Source: Salipaludibacillus sp. LMS25
GTDB taxonomy: Bacteria; Bacillota; Bacilli; Bacillales; Salisediminibacteriaceae
Reading direction: 5' to 3'
Length of the DNA stretch: 64,000 nucleotides
NCBI RefSeq assembly: GCF_024362805.1
Contig: NZ_CP093299.1
Coordinates: 2,450,001-2,514,000 of the forward strand
A program made the translations under genes and the position numbers. Positions 8,895 to 18,074 of the stretch are shown in pieces (position 1 is the stretch's first letter; the number at the start of each line of letters is the position of its first letter). Under the pieces are notes generated by a model, which worked only from the letters and a program-made list of their open reading frames with translations, had not been told where the DNA came from and did no database searches.

Positions 8895-9092
8895 GTATTT
8901 TTTCCTCCTGTTTTATAGGGGTGTGAAGTGAACGTGTAAATATAAGCTTTTGTATGAGAGCAACAGGCACCTGTACTTAAAGTTACCAGATAATCGCTTG
9001 TTTTTGTAATAAAAAATGCTTTTTCACACCAATATATTCCTTTTGTCTAGATGCAATCATGAGAGTCATTCTTAAGAAAGAGTGAATAGTGC

Positions 9093-9121
9093 TTGAACTT
9101 TCCTGTAAATTATTGTACAAT
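9093..9121 (+). promoter_or_regulatory. Sigma-A type promoter
   Basis: TTGAAC, a 17-base spacer, then TACAAT: a near-consensus vegetative promoter. It points at a stretch with no long gene that ends in a strong terminator. Confidence 0.6.
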
Positions 9122-9127
9122 CGTGTA

Positions 9128-9282
9128 TGCTTGGAAAACAATAGCGTTTCCGAGAAAATAAATGTTTCAATTAACTTTTAGATTAATAGATCATGAACTA
9201 GGTGGAAATGATTTGGACAAAAGAGCCGAACATAAGCCGAAGAGGATCACGTGTGACGTGTGTGTCCTTTTCGGCTTTTTTT
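9128..9282 (+). ncRNA. Candidate orphan small RNA of about 155 nt
   Basis: The transcript predicted from the promoter at 9093 would end at an intrinsic terminator (AGCCGAAGAGGA paired with TCCTTTTCGGCT, then seven T). The RNA contains a small hairpin GGAAA...TTTCC near its 5' end and two AGCCGAA copies (9223-9242) that could compete for the terminator's 3' arm. A weak frame after GGTGG (ATG at 9208) runs through the terminator and looks accidental. No match to a known RNA family was recognised. Confidence 0.4.
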
Positions 9283-9406
9283 GTACAGGAGATCATGTTT
9301 GACTGTTCAGCAGCCCGATGAAATTCTAGTCTTGACGATGCTCATAACCGCATTTTTCTACTTCTACTCTTAATCATCGTAGCTACCATTCGAAAGGAGA
9401 GCTTGA

Positions 9407-9613
9407 ATGAGATACTTAATCGATCATGTTCGTCAATCTGTACATCGTACTACGTTTGCTAATGATAACTGCCACTTTCACACGACACCGGCAGAAAGAA
9501 GGGAATTCTCCGAAGATCAAACTTATATTAAAAAGTTGATTGAAGAGGAAAAATATGAGGCGTGCACTTTTTGCAATATTATTTCCGTTAAGCCCGATAC
9601 AAAGGATATGTAA
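9407..9613 (+). CDS. Small protein with CxxC motif, unknown function
   Basis: A 68-residue protein, not recognised. It has a basic, His-rich N-terminal half and a C-terminal CTFCNII (CxxC) that could bind metal or be redox active. A strong ribosome site AAAGGAG precedes the ATG. It lies 77 bp before the DUF2294 gene in the same direction. Confidence 0.6.
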   Translation: MRYLIDHVRQSVHRTTFANDNCHFHTTPAERREFSEDQTYIKKLIEEEKYEACTFCNIISVKPDTKDM

Positions 9614-9689
9614 TGGCTTTACTAGGATTAAAATCACAAATTGAGTATAATGAATGTAAAAATTAAAAATGAATAAGGTTGTGTAGAAA

Positions 9690-10403
9690 ATGGCGGTAAA
9701 TGATTCGAAGGTATATGCGCAAATATCCAGTTATATCGGACGTCTGATCAGGGAAAAGTTCGGGAAAGGGCCGACATCTGTTTATGTGACAATAAAACAT
9801 CCTTATATGACCATTTACCTGAAAGACTTTTTAGCCCCTATGGAAAGGGTGTTGCTCGAAAAAGGTGAGAAAAAGCGCGTAGAAGAAACGAGAGACGTGC
9901 TAATGGAAGAACTATTACCAGAAATTATGTGTAAGCTTGAAGAAATTGTGTCCATCAAAGTGAAAGATTTATATTATGATTGGAATCTTGAAAATCATTC
10001 AGGTATTATTTTTGGGTGCATTCCAGAAGGGACTTCTCCAGAGCATGGGACAGTCTCCACACTCCCAGCTGAGGTAGAAGGTCCTTTTTACAAAGAAATT
10101 AATGAAGCAAGTAAACGCGGACAAAAAATGCCCGAAAAAACAGAAGTAGTCTTACTTAATGATCGAACCATTTTGACGAAACGGACAGGGATTCTCGTAA
10201 ATGTAGAAAAGGAACTGATTAAAAATCAATTTACCGAAGAATTAAAACTGACCAAACGTCCCATGGAAAAACGACTTATTGATCAAGGCAAATTAGAAGA
10301 CATTTTAGAAAAAGATATTGAAGATACGTTTGTGGATTGGAATTTTGACCAAGACATTGGTTATTTTGTTTTTATTACAGCTCCTAAAAAAGAGAAACTC
10401 TAA
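9690..10403 (+). CDS. Tandem DUF2294 protein
   Basis: A 237-residue soluble protein consisting of two similar halves: residues about 5-112 (RLIREKFGKGPTSVYVTI ... VKDLYYDWNLENHSGIIFG) and about 130-235 (ILVNVEKELIKNQFTEEL ... DTFVDWNFDQDIGYFVFI). This matches the DUF2294 family, usually about 120 residues per domain; its function is unknown. The start has a poor ribosome site (AAGGTTGTG). The gene is followed by a good terminator. Confidence 0.75.
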   Translation: MAVNDSKVYAQISSYIGRLIREKFGKGPTSVYVTIKHPYMTIYLKDFLAPMERVLLEKGEKKRVEETRDVLMEELLPEIMCKLEEIVSIKVKDLYYDWNLENHSGIIFGCIPEGTSPEHGTVSTLPAEVEGPFYKEINEASKRGQKMPEKTEVVLLNDRTILTKRTGILVNVEKELIKNQFTEELKLTKRPMEKRLIDQGKLEDILEKDIEDTFVDWNFDQDIGYFVFITAPKKEKL

Positions 10404-10428
10404 CAATGAAATAGTGAGGAAGTGTGGT

Positions 10429-10464
10429 AAAACCATGCTCTCATAATAGAGAGTTATGGTTTTT
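10429..10464 (+). terminator. Intrinsic terminator
   Basis: Stem AAAACCAT-CTCT paired with AGAG-ATGGTTTT, T-rich tail, just after the DUF2294 gene. Confidence 0.7.
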
Positions 10465-10564
10465 AGTATGGAAAAATAGTGCCTGAGGCTGGATCTTTAG
10501 GGCGGTAAAAATGAGTGATCATCGATGAAAGAAGCGTACAAAGGATAATGAAGGGCGGGTCAGC

Positions 10565-10666
10565 GTGAAAAAGTACAAAGTCATTGTTTCAAATGCTAAT
10601 AATTCAGAGTACCCCCTTATCTCAAATAAGCAACATGAGCTCTTCTTAGAAAAATGTTCTATTTAG
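10565..10666 (+). CDS. Possible 33-residue peptide (or truncated gene)
   Basis: A GTG-start frame encoding MKKYKVIVSNANNSEYPLIS and 13 more residues, preceded by AAGGGCGGG. The stop lies 13 bp before a short type A element (10679), so it may be a gene cut short by that element. The rest of 10465-10982 shows nothing else convincing. Confidence 0.3.
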   Translation: MKKYKVIVSNANNSEYPLISNKQHELFLEKCSI

Positions 10667-10678
10667 AAAAAAGGCGTA

Positions 10679-10732
10679 TTTATCCCACTCTTAAGGGGTA
10701 GTAAAACTCCCACTGACTGAAGTTAGCTTTAT
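10679..10732 (+). repeat. TTTAT-bounded element, type A short form
   Basis: Left end TTTATCCCACTCTTAAGGGG, right end GTTAGCTTTAT, with internal hairpins deleted at the CCCAC junction. Confidence 0.85.
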
Positions 10733-10982
10733 GAAGGCTACTCCATTAAACTGACTCTCAGCTGTTAAAAGAGAGCTACCTCTAAATCGTCGTGAAGCTT
10801 AAGGGAAAGAGTAGGAATTTTCTCGCTATATATCAAAAAGGAATAGTCTTTGCTAGATAAAAAACCAGCTAATAGGCCTCTTATAAATGGTCACTCCCGG
10901 TCTTATATAATGTGGGACGTTTTGAAAGCAGATTATGCGGGTAGAGACTCTTTGAAACCTACTCGAAAGGGGATAGATAGTT

Positions 10983-11492
10983 ATGAGTAAAGTAGCTTGT
11001 GTCCTGACAGATATGTTTGAGGATTCAGAGTATACGTCACCAGAGAAGGCACTGAAGGATGAAGGCCATGAAGTAGTCGTCATCGGAACAGAAGTGAATA
11101 AAGAAGTAGAAGGGAAAAACGGTGAGGCTAAAGTTAAAGTAGAAGTAGGCATTGCAGATGCTAAACCAGAAGATTACGATGCTTTATTTATTCCTGGCGG
11201 CTTTTCTCCTGACATGCTCAGAGCTGATGACCGTTTTGTAGAATTTTCTAAGCATTACATGTTAAAAAATAAACCAGTATTCGCTATTTGTCATGGCCCG
11301 CAGTTGCTAATAACTGCTGACATTCTTTACGGAAGAAAGGTAACTGGTTTCAAATCGATATTAGTAGATTTAAAACATGCTGGGGCAAATGTTTTTGACG
11401 AAGAAGTTGTAGTTTGCGGTAACTTAGTAACGAGCCGAACACCTGACGATTTAGAGGCTTTTAATCGTGAATCAGTTAAACAATTAACTTAA
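10983..11492 (+). CDS. DJ-1/PfpI family protein (YfkM/GSP18-like)
   Basis: A 169-residue cytoplasmic protein of the PfpI/DJ-1 superfamily (deglycase/protease-like general stress proteins). The nucleophile elbow AICHGPQ (about residues 99-105, Cys about 101) and the GGFSPDMLR segment are intact. The acidic residue of the family catalytic triad would be in MFEDSEY at the N-terminus. Length is typical. The ribosome site is GAAAGGGG. A weak GC-rich hairpin after the stop (11516-11547) may terminate it. Confidence 0.88.
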   Translation: MSKVACVLTDMFEDSEYTSPEKALKDEGHEVVVIGTEVNKEVEGKNGEAKVKVEVGIADAKPEDYDALFIPGGFSPDMLRADDRFVEFSKHYMLKNKPVFAICHGPQLLITADILYGRKVTGFKSILVDLKHAGANVFDEEVVVCGNLVTSRTPDDLEAFNRESVKQLT

Positions 11493-11887
11493 AAGCGGTA
11501 CTATGTCAACAAATGTTAGGGTGGGTGATTCTTTCTCCCGCCCTTTATTCTACTTGAATGGCGATGTTGTTACCCGCATTTTAAACTGAAGTGCATGGAG
11601 TTTAATGACTTGCGTTTTGTTATTAGGTCCCTTCAATAAGCCCATTCGTATACTAAAAAGTAAGAAGATTGGTAACTTCCGTCTCTCGTTTTTTGAACTT
11701 TTGGTTTCTGACACAAGCTAATACGTCATAAATAGACCGGCTAGGATAGATCGGGATTGAGAAAGAAACTAAGCTTGAGTTTCCCAAACAGAGATAGATT
11801 TAATCTGTTTCTTAACAAAATCGAACACTATTTTAGAGCCGAAAACGAAAAAAGAGAAGATGTCTCAAAGGGGCGTTATATAGCGAC
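11493..11887. other. Gap without recognisable gene
   Basis: Apart from the weak hairpin after the PfpI-like gene, no gene or repeat could be supported before the tandem B and A elements starting at 11888. Confidence 0.4.
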
Positions 11888-12033
11888 TTTATTACAAATA
11901 ATCGTCTGTAAACCCTCCACATCAAAATAGAGAGCAGAGATAAATCAGATAACGGATGCGAATGTTCTGGTTCACTCAATTATCAATCAAGGGAGAAGAA
12001 CGAACACTCCCACTGATTAAAAGGGCGTTTTAT
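11888..12033 (+). repeat. TTTAT-bounded element, type B
   Basis: Starts TTTATTACAAATAATCGTC and ends GGGCGTTTTAT; degenerate inner stems. It shares its right TTTAT with the left TTTAT of the type A element that follows, so the two are nested head to tail. Confidence 0.75.
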
Positions 12034-12187
12034 CCTACCCTTAAGGGGCAGTAAAACCCCCACCTCAAAACTTAAGAAGATCGAAAAGTTTAGGTGGGGG
12101 ATAAACTGCCCTTAAAGGTCCCATAAGTTAAACGAACAATCAGTGGGGGATGAAGGAAAACTCCCACTGATTGAAGCTTAGCTTTAT
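12029..12187 (+). repeat. TTTAT-bounded element, type A full form
   Basis: First hairpin pairs CCCCCACCT with AGGTGGGGG. Second hairpin pairs AATCAGTGGG with CCCACTGATT. Right end is GAAGCTTAGCTTTAT. Confidence 0.9.
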
Positions 12188-12361
12188 GAGACACCTTTCA
12201 TGTTTAATATAGAATCTTCTTAGCGAGTTATCTCGTTTAGTTCTGTAAAAAGCCATTGGGCATTCGGAGCCTAGTGGCTAGGCACAGATAATAGTTAACT
12301 TAACGTGGCACCATCGTCTATGGAAGGGGACGGCTTAAGATAATTGGTTGAAGCGAACGTG

Positions 12362-13387
12362 TTAATCAATATGTTCAGCTGTTTTCAGGACGTCTTCTTT
12401 ATCAAGGTCTGATCCTTTAGCAATGAGCTCAAGCTGAAGTTTCCCCGTATTCCAAGATAATAGCTGTGTATTATCAATGCTAGAGTATGTCCCTATATAC
12501 CGCCCTATATCTAATAATTCAAGGTCTCCATCATCAGGAATATCCCGGGTTTTTTCAGAGATTGAGAGGATCAGATAATCACCTTGCTTATTTCTAAATT
12601 CAATCATACTTTCTTGGAAAGTTTCAAAATACTTAGCTTCTTGAAAATGATAGCCTGACGGAACATAAGTGAGCTGAGGGATCTCATAATCAGCTTTCTC
12701 TTCAAGTTCTTCAAATGTTAAAGAGTCAGATAAATACTCTTCCATTGTTTGAATATCCGCATTGGCAGGCACCTCTAGATTAAATAAGTCGCTTTGAATA
12801 TTTATATTATAGTCGATGTGGTTAAATAAGGTTTCTGAACGAAAATCGTCTTCTTCCCACATCATTTTTAAAGGAACGTATGTTTCTTCATCTATCCAAA
12901 TGTCGTAACTTCCGGAGTTGACTGTTGAGCTATTAGGTGTTAAAGATAAGTGAACTGTTGACCGTCCAGCTACTGTGACCGACCCTTCAACGACTACATC
13001 ACTTGAATTGAGCATCGTTGTGAGTATATTGTTTACTAATTGTGATTCGTCTGGTATTCCTACTAGCGTGTCTTCTTGATTATCGAGTAAGGTAATGATA
13101 TTTTCTTCTTTATCATAGAGCCAAGACTCGCCATCATTTGAAACATACGTGTAGCCGTCTCTTAATTCAATTCGATGTTTATCTGGCGCCATCCATTCTT
13201 TATAAATGATTGTCTCTTTTTCACCATCAACATAATAGGAATGTGTTACTTCAGCATAATAGCTTTCAAGGTTATCATAAGCTTGTGTGGCATTTTCTAT
13301 GATTTCCTCTGTATCCTGGAGTGAGCATCCCACAACGGCTGAAACGAGGGATAAGCCACTTGCCAGAGGTAAAAGCCCTTTTAACAT
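12362..13387 (-). CDS. LolA-like lipoprotein (YdcC-like)
   Basis: A 341-residue predicted lipoprotein with lipobox VVGC (Cys about 21). The body, from about residue 30 to 210, looks like the LolA/LppX beta-fold (TQAYDNLESYYAEVTH ... WMAPDKHRIEL ... YVPLKMMW), followed by a DUF4367-like C-terminal part. This is the architecture of B. subtilis YdcC, a sporulation-linked protein of unknown role. The ribosome site is AGGGGGAAC. A GC-rich inverted repeat upstream (13468-13513) could be a leader or terminator. Confidence 0.75.
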   Translation of the reverse strand: MLKGLLPLASGLSLVSAVVGCSLQDTEEIIENATQAYDNLESYYAEVTHSYYVDGEKETIIYKEWMAPDKHRIELRDGYTYVSNDGESWLYDKEENIITLLDNQEDTLVGIPDESQLVNNILTTMLNSSDVVVEGSVTVAGRSTVHLSLTPNSSTVNSGSYDIWIDEETYVPLKMMWEEDDFRSETLFNHIDYNINIQSDLFNLEVPANADIQTMEEYLSDSLTFEELEEKADYEIPQLTYVPSGYHFQEAKYFETFQESMIEFRNKQGDYLILSISEKTRDIPDDGDLELLDIGRYIGTYSSIDNTQLLSWNTGKLQLELIAKGSDLDKEDVLKTAEHID

Positions 13388-13744
13388 TAAATTGTTCCCC
13401 CTGTATATCAGTCATGATCAGTCGGTAACATGTCTTCGCTAAACGAATGGCATGCTAGACACAAAAAAAAGCGCTCAAGAGCGGATTTGTGCCAGTGAGA
13501 AGGGGCGCTTTATCTATTTATCGCGTCATCCTTCCCTAGATCATTAAGTGTATTTTGTTATACGTATTTCTCATTATACTAAATTAAATTAGCAATCTCA
13601 CTGTTTTTTAGTAAAACCAATAGAAAAGTTGGACCAATTGTGTTAAAAAGCAGGTAGATGGAGATTTATTTGAAGGTAGACAGGACTGACCAGCTAAGGG
13701 ATAAAGAGCGGAAGAAAGATCTCTCGTTATAGTATGAAATGGCC

Positions 13745-13856
13745 TTTATCACAGATAAGCGTCCGTAAACCTCCCGTTTTAAAATAGAGAGGAGAGCTAA
13801 ATCTATATCGGCGGGAGATCACGGCCGCTAAAGTTCTGATTGAAGGGGCGTTTTAT
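13745..13856 (+). repeat. TTTAT-bounded element, type B
   Basis: Starts TTTATCACAGATAAGCGTCC and ends GAAGGGGCGTTTTAT. It lacks the usual second AATCAGTGGG hairpin. It ends 26 bp before the GTG start of the YwaF-like gene. Confidence 0.8.
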
Positions 13857-13881
13857 ACTACTGCAAAAAGGGGGAATAAGC

Positions 13882-14592
13882 GTGTGGGTTGGAAAAGATA
13901 GTTCAGCGGTCCCTTTTACAATGTTTTCGACTGAACATTGGGTCATGATAGGGTTACTGTTGATGGGGCTTGTCGTCCTCTACATTGCTCGCGACAAACC
14001 GGTTTCTAAAAAAATGACATGCTGGCAAAAGGGTGGAGCGCTCTCTCTTCTTCTTTTCGAAGCAGGTTATCAGGTATGGCTCATCCGTACAGAACAGTGG
14101 CATGTGAGTCATGCATTACCTCTTGAATTAAGCAATATAAGTGTCATATTAGTTATCATACTGTTATGGACAGGAAACAGATGGCTTTTTGGTATCGTTT
14201 TTTTTGTCGGAATTGGCGGTGCTATTCAAGCCATTGTCACTCCCGTATTAAGCTTTGGCTGGCCGCATTTTCGATTTATACACTTCTTTTACACGCATAT
14301 TCTCGTTATTTGGACAGTGTTTTACTTTCTATGGTGTAGGGGATATAGAGTAACATTTAAAAGTGTTGTAAAGGCCATGATTTTTTTAAATGTGCTCCTG
14401 CCACTCATTTATGCGGTTAACGTTGCTGTTGATGGGAATTACTGGTTTGTGAGGCGCAAGCCTGGAGGGGTGAGCTTACTGGATTTTTTAGGGCCGCATC
14501 CTTGGTATATTGTTGGAATGGAGGCAACGGCCTTTTTATTATTTACGTTCCTGTGGTTACTGTTTGGCAATAGGAAACGGACTTCCTGTTAA
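13882..14592 (+). CDS. YwaF/TIGR02206 family integral membrane protein
   Basis: A 236-residue protein with about seven hydrophobic segments, including SVILVIILLWTGNRWLFGIV and LLDFLGPHPWYIVG. Pattern and length match the TIGR02206 (TP0381/YwaF) family of unknown function. The GTG start at 13882 follows AAAAAGGGGG; the longer frame would begin inside the type B element and is not favoured. Its stop codon lies inside the terminator stem. Confidence 0.8.
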   Translation: MWVGKDSSAVPFTMFSTEHWVMIGLLLMGLVVLYIARDKPVSKKMTCWQKGGALSLLLFEAGYQVWLIRTEQWHVSHALPLELSNISVILVIILLWTGNRWLFGIVFFVGIGGAIQAIVTPVLSFGWPHFRFIHFFYTHILVIWTVFYFLWCRGYRVTFKSVVKAMIFLNVLLPLIYAVNVAVDGNYWFVRRKPGGVSLLDFLGPHPWYIVGMEATAFLLFTFLWLLFGNRKRTSC

Positions 14593-14611
14593 GGTGGACG
14601 TCCGTTTTTTA
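14576..14611 (+). terminator. Intrinsic terminator
   Basis: Stem AAACGGAC paired with GTCCGTTT, followed by T6. The stop codon of the YwaF-like gene is in the loop region. Confidence 0.75.
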
Positions 14612-14624
14612 TTTTAAAGTTATC

Positions 14625-14782
14625 TTTATCCCACTCTTAAGGGGCAGTAAAACCCCCACCTAAAACTTAAGAAGGTCGAAAAGTTTAAGTGGGGGATAAA
14701 CTGCCCCTAAAGGTCCCATAAGTTAAACGAACAATCAGTGGGGGATGAAGGAAAACGCCCACTGATTGATGCTTAGCTTTAT
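14625..14782 (+). repeat. TTTAT-bounded element, type A full form
   Basis: Full element with both hairpins. Its right end (GCTTAGCTTTAT) overlaps the last codons of the yhfP-like gene on the other strand: the TAA stop at 14779-14781 is the reverse complement of the terminal TTTAT. Confidence 0.9.
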
Positions 14783-15762
14783 GATATTTTAACGAGCACA
14801 CGCCCTCTGATGGTGCTTTTCAGGATGTTTTTTAACGTCTCTTGTAACTGATTCAGTGATATTTCTGTGGCTATATCGTCTAAGTGAGCTGGTTTTAAGT
14901 CTGTTGCAATCCGTTCCCAAATAGTCCGTCTTATCTCCATCGGGCAGTAGACGGAATCAATGCCAATAAGGTCAACACCACGCAAGATGAAAGGCATGAC
15001 GGTGACAGGGATTTTAACGCCTGCCGTTAAACCACTGGCTGCGACAGCACCGCCTCGTTTAGTGGCACTTAATATAGAAGCAAGGGGTTTTCCACCTGTG
15101 GGATCAACAGCAGCTGCCCACCGTTCTTTTTGTAAAGGTTTTAATGGGTCAGGTGTTACGTCGTCTCGCCCTATAATTTCATCTGCACCTAAAGTCTTCA
15201 AATACTCATGCTCAGTGGCTTTACCAGTACTAGCTGTGACGTGATAGCCTCGTTGTTTCAGCATATCAACTGCCAGGCTTCCTACACCACCAGTGGCTCC
15301 TGTTACAAGGACAGGCTTATCTTCAGGGGTAAGACCTCTCATTTCGAGCTTGTGAATGGATAATGCCGCAGTAAAACCGGCTGTTCCAATTATCATTGCT
15401 TCCCGTGTCGTCAATCCGCTAGGTAGCGGGACGACCCATTCAGCAGGGACACGTGCATACTCACTATACCCTCCGTCGTGATTAACGCCTAGCTCATAAC
15501 TTGTTACGATAACGTGATCCCCAATTTCATAATCATGGCTAGTTGAATGAACGATTTCTCCAGCTAAATCAATTCCCGGAGTGATGGGATATTTTTTAAC
15601 AATTTTAGCGCTTGCCTCGGTTGCCATACCGTCCTTAAAATTAACGCTTGAATAATGGACTTTAATCGTGACGTCGCCTTGAGGTAACTCATCGAATGTT
15701 CGCGACAAAAGGTGCCCTGTTCCATCACCATGAGTTTGAAAAGCTTTAAAGGATTGTACCAA
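14779..15762 (-). CDS. YhdH/YhfP family quinone oxidoreductase
   Basis: A 327-residue zinc-free medium-chain dehydrogenase/reductase. Family motifs are SSVNFKDG (about residue 40), TPGIDLAGEIV, GTAGFTAALSI and the NADPH loop VTGATGGVGSLA (about 150-162). Relatives act as acrylyl-CoA reductases or general quinone/enone reductases. The TTG start was chosen for its GGAGGCGG site; the protein then begins VQSFKAF. The stop codon comes from a type A element, so the original C-terminus may have been a few residues different. Known relatives are about 328-330 residues, so little is lost. Confidence 0.87.
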   Translation of the reverse strand: MVQSFKAFQTHGDGTGHLLSRTFDELPQGDVTIKVHYSSVNFKDGMATEASAKIVKKYPITPGIDLAGEIVHSTSHDYEIGDHVIVTSYELGVNHDGGYSEYARVPAEWVVPLPSGLTTREAMIIGTAGFTAALSIHKLEMRGLTPEDKPVLVTGATGGVGSLAVDMLKQRGYHVTASTGKATEHEYLKTLGADEIIGRDDVTPDPLKPLQKERWAAAVDPTGGKPLASILSATKRGGAVAASGLTAGVKIPVTVMPFILRGVDLIGIDSVYCPMEIRRTIWERIATDLKPAHLDDIATEISLNQLQETLKNILKSTIRGRVLVKIS

Positions 15763-15880
15763 TATAATCCGCCTCCTTAAGGAATGTCCAACTATGTCTC
15801 TTATTGTGACAAAAAAGGAGGGGATGTGTCGAGTAATAGGAGAGGACATACGAAAACGTCACAAGTTAGACATAGATGGG

Positions 15881-16711
15881 TTAGTCGGCGCGTGTTGTAG
15901 GAGGGGTATTGTGCATGTATGGTGGCGCAGGCTTCAATTTAGGCGCATCACCGTATGCAGGAGCTGGAGATACGTAATTAAACTCTCCCTTGTTATCCAT
16001 ACTAGCCCCCTTAGCCCATCGCCCTTTTTTACTTTCATCCCCTGCTGAAAGGTTATAAAAATCATACGACACATACTGGTTTTCTAATTCTCTAGGGAAC
16101 GTACTCGGTACGACGATATTCTCTTGAGCTTCTATTTCAGCGATAGCCGCTTTCCACATATTTTGATGCATCGTATCTCTTGCGATTAGAAAGGCGAGCA
16201 TATCTTTAACACCAGAATCTGTTGTCGCTTCATAAAGTCTAACAGCTTGAAGGCGACCTTGAGATTCCGCGGTTAAATTTGCTCGGAAATCGGCGAGTAG
16301 ATTTCCGCTTGCCCCAATATAATCCGCCGTCCAACTATTCCCAGCGCTATCAGCAGGTAATGCTCCTAAACCTGATACAATCGCATGTTGAGGGTTCATA
16401 CCACCTAGTATGGCAGCTGTCACGGGATTTTCGGCTGCTTTCTCAAGATCTGCAAGAGGGGCTTTATCAAGAAGACGGGCGATCATCGTGGCGAGCATTT
16501 CCACATGAGCTAATTCCTCTGTCCCTACGTCCATCAATAAATCACGGTATTTATCAGTCGTTCTACTGTTCCATCCTTGAAACAAATATTGGAGCGCCAC
16601 AGAAATTTCACCGAATTGTCCACCGAGTATTTCTTGAAGCTGATTGGCAAATATGGGATCAGGTTTTGATGGCTTCGCTTCGTATTGGAGCTCTTTCATA
16701 TGAAAAAACAT
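15881..16711 (-). CDS. Manganese catalase (YdbD/CotJC-like)
   Basis: A 276-residue dimanganese catalase paralogous to the gene at 2236. Ligand positions match the family numbering: Glu35 (GGQFGEISVALQYL), Glu66 and His69 (TEELAHVE), plus Glu in LTAESQGR and His in ARDTMHQNMW. The C-terminal tail is rich in Pro, Tyr and Lys, as in spore-associated catalases. The ribosome site GGGGGAAAG precedes the ATG. The DUF3231 gene lies upstream on the same strand, separated by a terminator. Confidence 0.9.
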   Translation of the reverse strand: MFFHMKELQYEAKPSKPDPIFANQLQEILGGQFGEISVALQYLFQGWNSRTTDKYRDLLMDVGTEELAHVEMLATMIARLLDKAPLADLEKAAENPVTAAILGGMNPQHAIVSGLGALPADSAGNSWTADYIGASGNLLADFRANLTAESQGRLQAVRLYEATTDSGVKDMLAFLIARDTMHQNMWKAAIAEIEAQENIVVPSTFPRELENQYVSYDFYNLSAGDESKKGRWAKGASMDNKGEFNYVSPAPAYGDAPKLKPAPPYMHNTPPTTRAD

Positions 16712-16790
16712 GAACTTTCCCCCTTAAATTCTTCTTCTGTTAGGTTATTAAGAGGAGGCCACTTTTAGACCACAAACCTTGATTTAGTTG

Positions 16791-16824
16791 AAAAAACGCC
16801 TGATAGCATTAGCTCTCAGACGTT
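16791..16824 (-). terminator. Intrinsic terminator (minus strand)
   Basis: Minus-strand stem AACGTCTGA paired with TCAGGCGTT and followed by T-rich sequence, 20 bp after the DUF3231 gene. Confidence 0.65.
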
Positions 16825-16843
16825 CATTCTTTCGAGGTAGATA

Positions 16844-17362
16844 TTAATTCATTTGAAGCTCTCTTGGTTTTTCATGGAGTGGTGGTACCACGAGCCAACC
16901 TTTTTCTTTGTTTAGCCTTAGTAACTTGCCTGCTTCTTGCGCTTTTGCAGTATGGAATTGGCCATACATCATCGCAATGTCTTCACGTGTACTTTGGCCC
17001 ATCGCTTTACTATCCGCAATGAGCCCAGCGGCTAGGTCAGAGGAAATAGCCATGGCTATTTCTGGGTCATTAAATTTTGCCCCAGCTGGAATATCATCCA
17101 TGGACGCTTTAGGGCGTTCCGGAGGGCTTGGTGGTAAGCCAATACCATTTTCTTTTAACAACGTTTCTAACTGTTTTTCTTCTTGACGTGCTAAACCAAT
17201 TAGAGTATTAATAATCGAGAGCAAGTCGTCATCTCCACAATGGTTTTCGTAAATTTGATAGGTGGAAATGGTTGATTTCATACCAGCTAAATGTGTCCAA
17301 GCACTAAAAATTTCCCCATAATGCATAGGTTCGTTCTGTTGATTTCCGCTTAATATCCCCAT
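16844..17362 (-). CDS. DUF3231 family protein
   Basis: A 172-residue helical protein with the DUF3231 pattern: MGILSGN at the start, EPMHYGEIFSAWTHL, CGDDDL, LPPSPPERPKA, and the C-terminal signature REDIAMMYGQFHTAKAQEAGKLLRLNKEKGWLV. The family is widespread in spore formers, is distantly coat-protein (CotF)-like and has unknown function. The ATG after GAGGAGGCTT was chosen; the 36 residues upstream in the longer frame do not belong to the family. It may help form the spore coat together with the neighbouring coat genes. Confidence 0.85.
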   Translation of the reverse strand: MGILSGNQQNEPMHYGEIFSAWTHLAGMKSTISTYQIYENHCGDDDLLSIINTLIGLARQEEKQLETLLKENGIGLPPSPPERPKASMDDIPAGAKFNDPEIAMAISSDLAAGLIADSKAMGQSTREDIAMMYGQFHTAKAQEAGKLLRLNKEKGWLVVPPLHEKPRELQMN

Positions 17363-17568
17363 AATAAGCCTCCTCATGTTGTTCATGTGGCGGATCTCCT
17401 TTAAATGATATTGACCACCGTTTATAGGATGTGTCCATCTAAAGGATATATCCATGTAAAAAATGGTCAACGATTGTGTTTAAACGAGAGAAAATCCGCA
17501 TTTCAAATAACACATAAGAGACAAGACGGCATAAAGTATTATAAAAAGGGTAAGGGAGTTTTAATAAT

Positions 17569-17889
17569 ATGGAAAAATCACAAGAGAAAATTATTAATTT
17601 GATGGTTAGTAATGTTCTATCGAAGCATAATGTGAACAAACAAACTGAACTGCCAGAAGAGGAAAAAGTAAAGCTGCAAGAAGTGGTGGAGCAACTGAAA
17701 GAGGACGTTGAAAACTTTGTGGAAACAACTAAAAAGACCGTAACAGAGCAAAATGCCCAACGCCCTGATGACACTTTAGAAGCCACTTCACACGAGACTG
17801 CTCCAGCTTCTTCTGAGAAGGTGAATGTCAAGACGACACCGAACGATGCGACGGCTAAAAAAATATTTTTGCCAAAGCGAAATAAGTAA
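17569..17889 (+). CDS. CotW-like spore coat protein
   Basis: A 106-residue soluble protein. The segment MVSNVLSKHNVNKQTELPEEEKVKLQEVVEQL resembles the core of B. subtilis CotW (MVQNIFSKHGV ... EEKEMLLNLVKDL). The rest is a charged helix and a Ser/Thr/Lys-rich tail. In B. subtilis, cotW lies with cotVXYZ and contributes to the insoluble crust; here a CotX-type gene follows 460 bp later, which supports the call. The ribosome site is AAGGGAG. Assignment rests on one short motif, so it is moderately sure. Confidence 0.6.
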   Translation: MEKSQEKIINLMVSNVLSKHNVNKQTELPEEEKVKLQEVVEQLKEDVENFVETTKKTVTEQNAQRPDDTLEATSHETAPASSEKVNVKTTPNDATAKKIFLPKRNK

Positions 17890-18015
17890 GACCATGCAGG
17901 CGTGTATAGCCATTATTAAAACAACGCTTTATACGCCTTAGTTCGTTAAACGGTTATAAAAAAATTCCTAACTATGAGGGTGGTAGTTTTCGTGAATGGC
18001 TTGTTCGCTCTTAAA

Positions 18016-18074
18016 ATAAAACGACCCTTCAATCGCCATTCTCCCACCTATATAAATTTATCTCTCAGCTCTAT
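18016..18074 (-). repeat. TTTAT-bounded element, type B fragment, reversed
   Basis: Reverse-orientation remnant. The minus strand reads AAAATAGAGCTGAGAGATAA and ends GGGTCGTTTTAT. It directly abuts the type A element at 18075. Confidence 0.55.

Noticed and set aside
12029..12187. Type A elements as ordinary transcription terminators
   Set aside because: The hairpins lack T tracts, many copies are not at gene ends, and two sit inside a gene or riboswitch; they are better explained as mobile elements, although some may terminate by chance.
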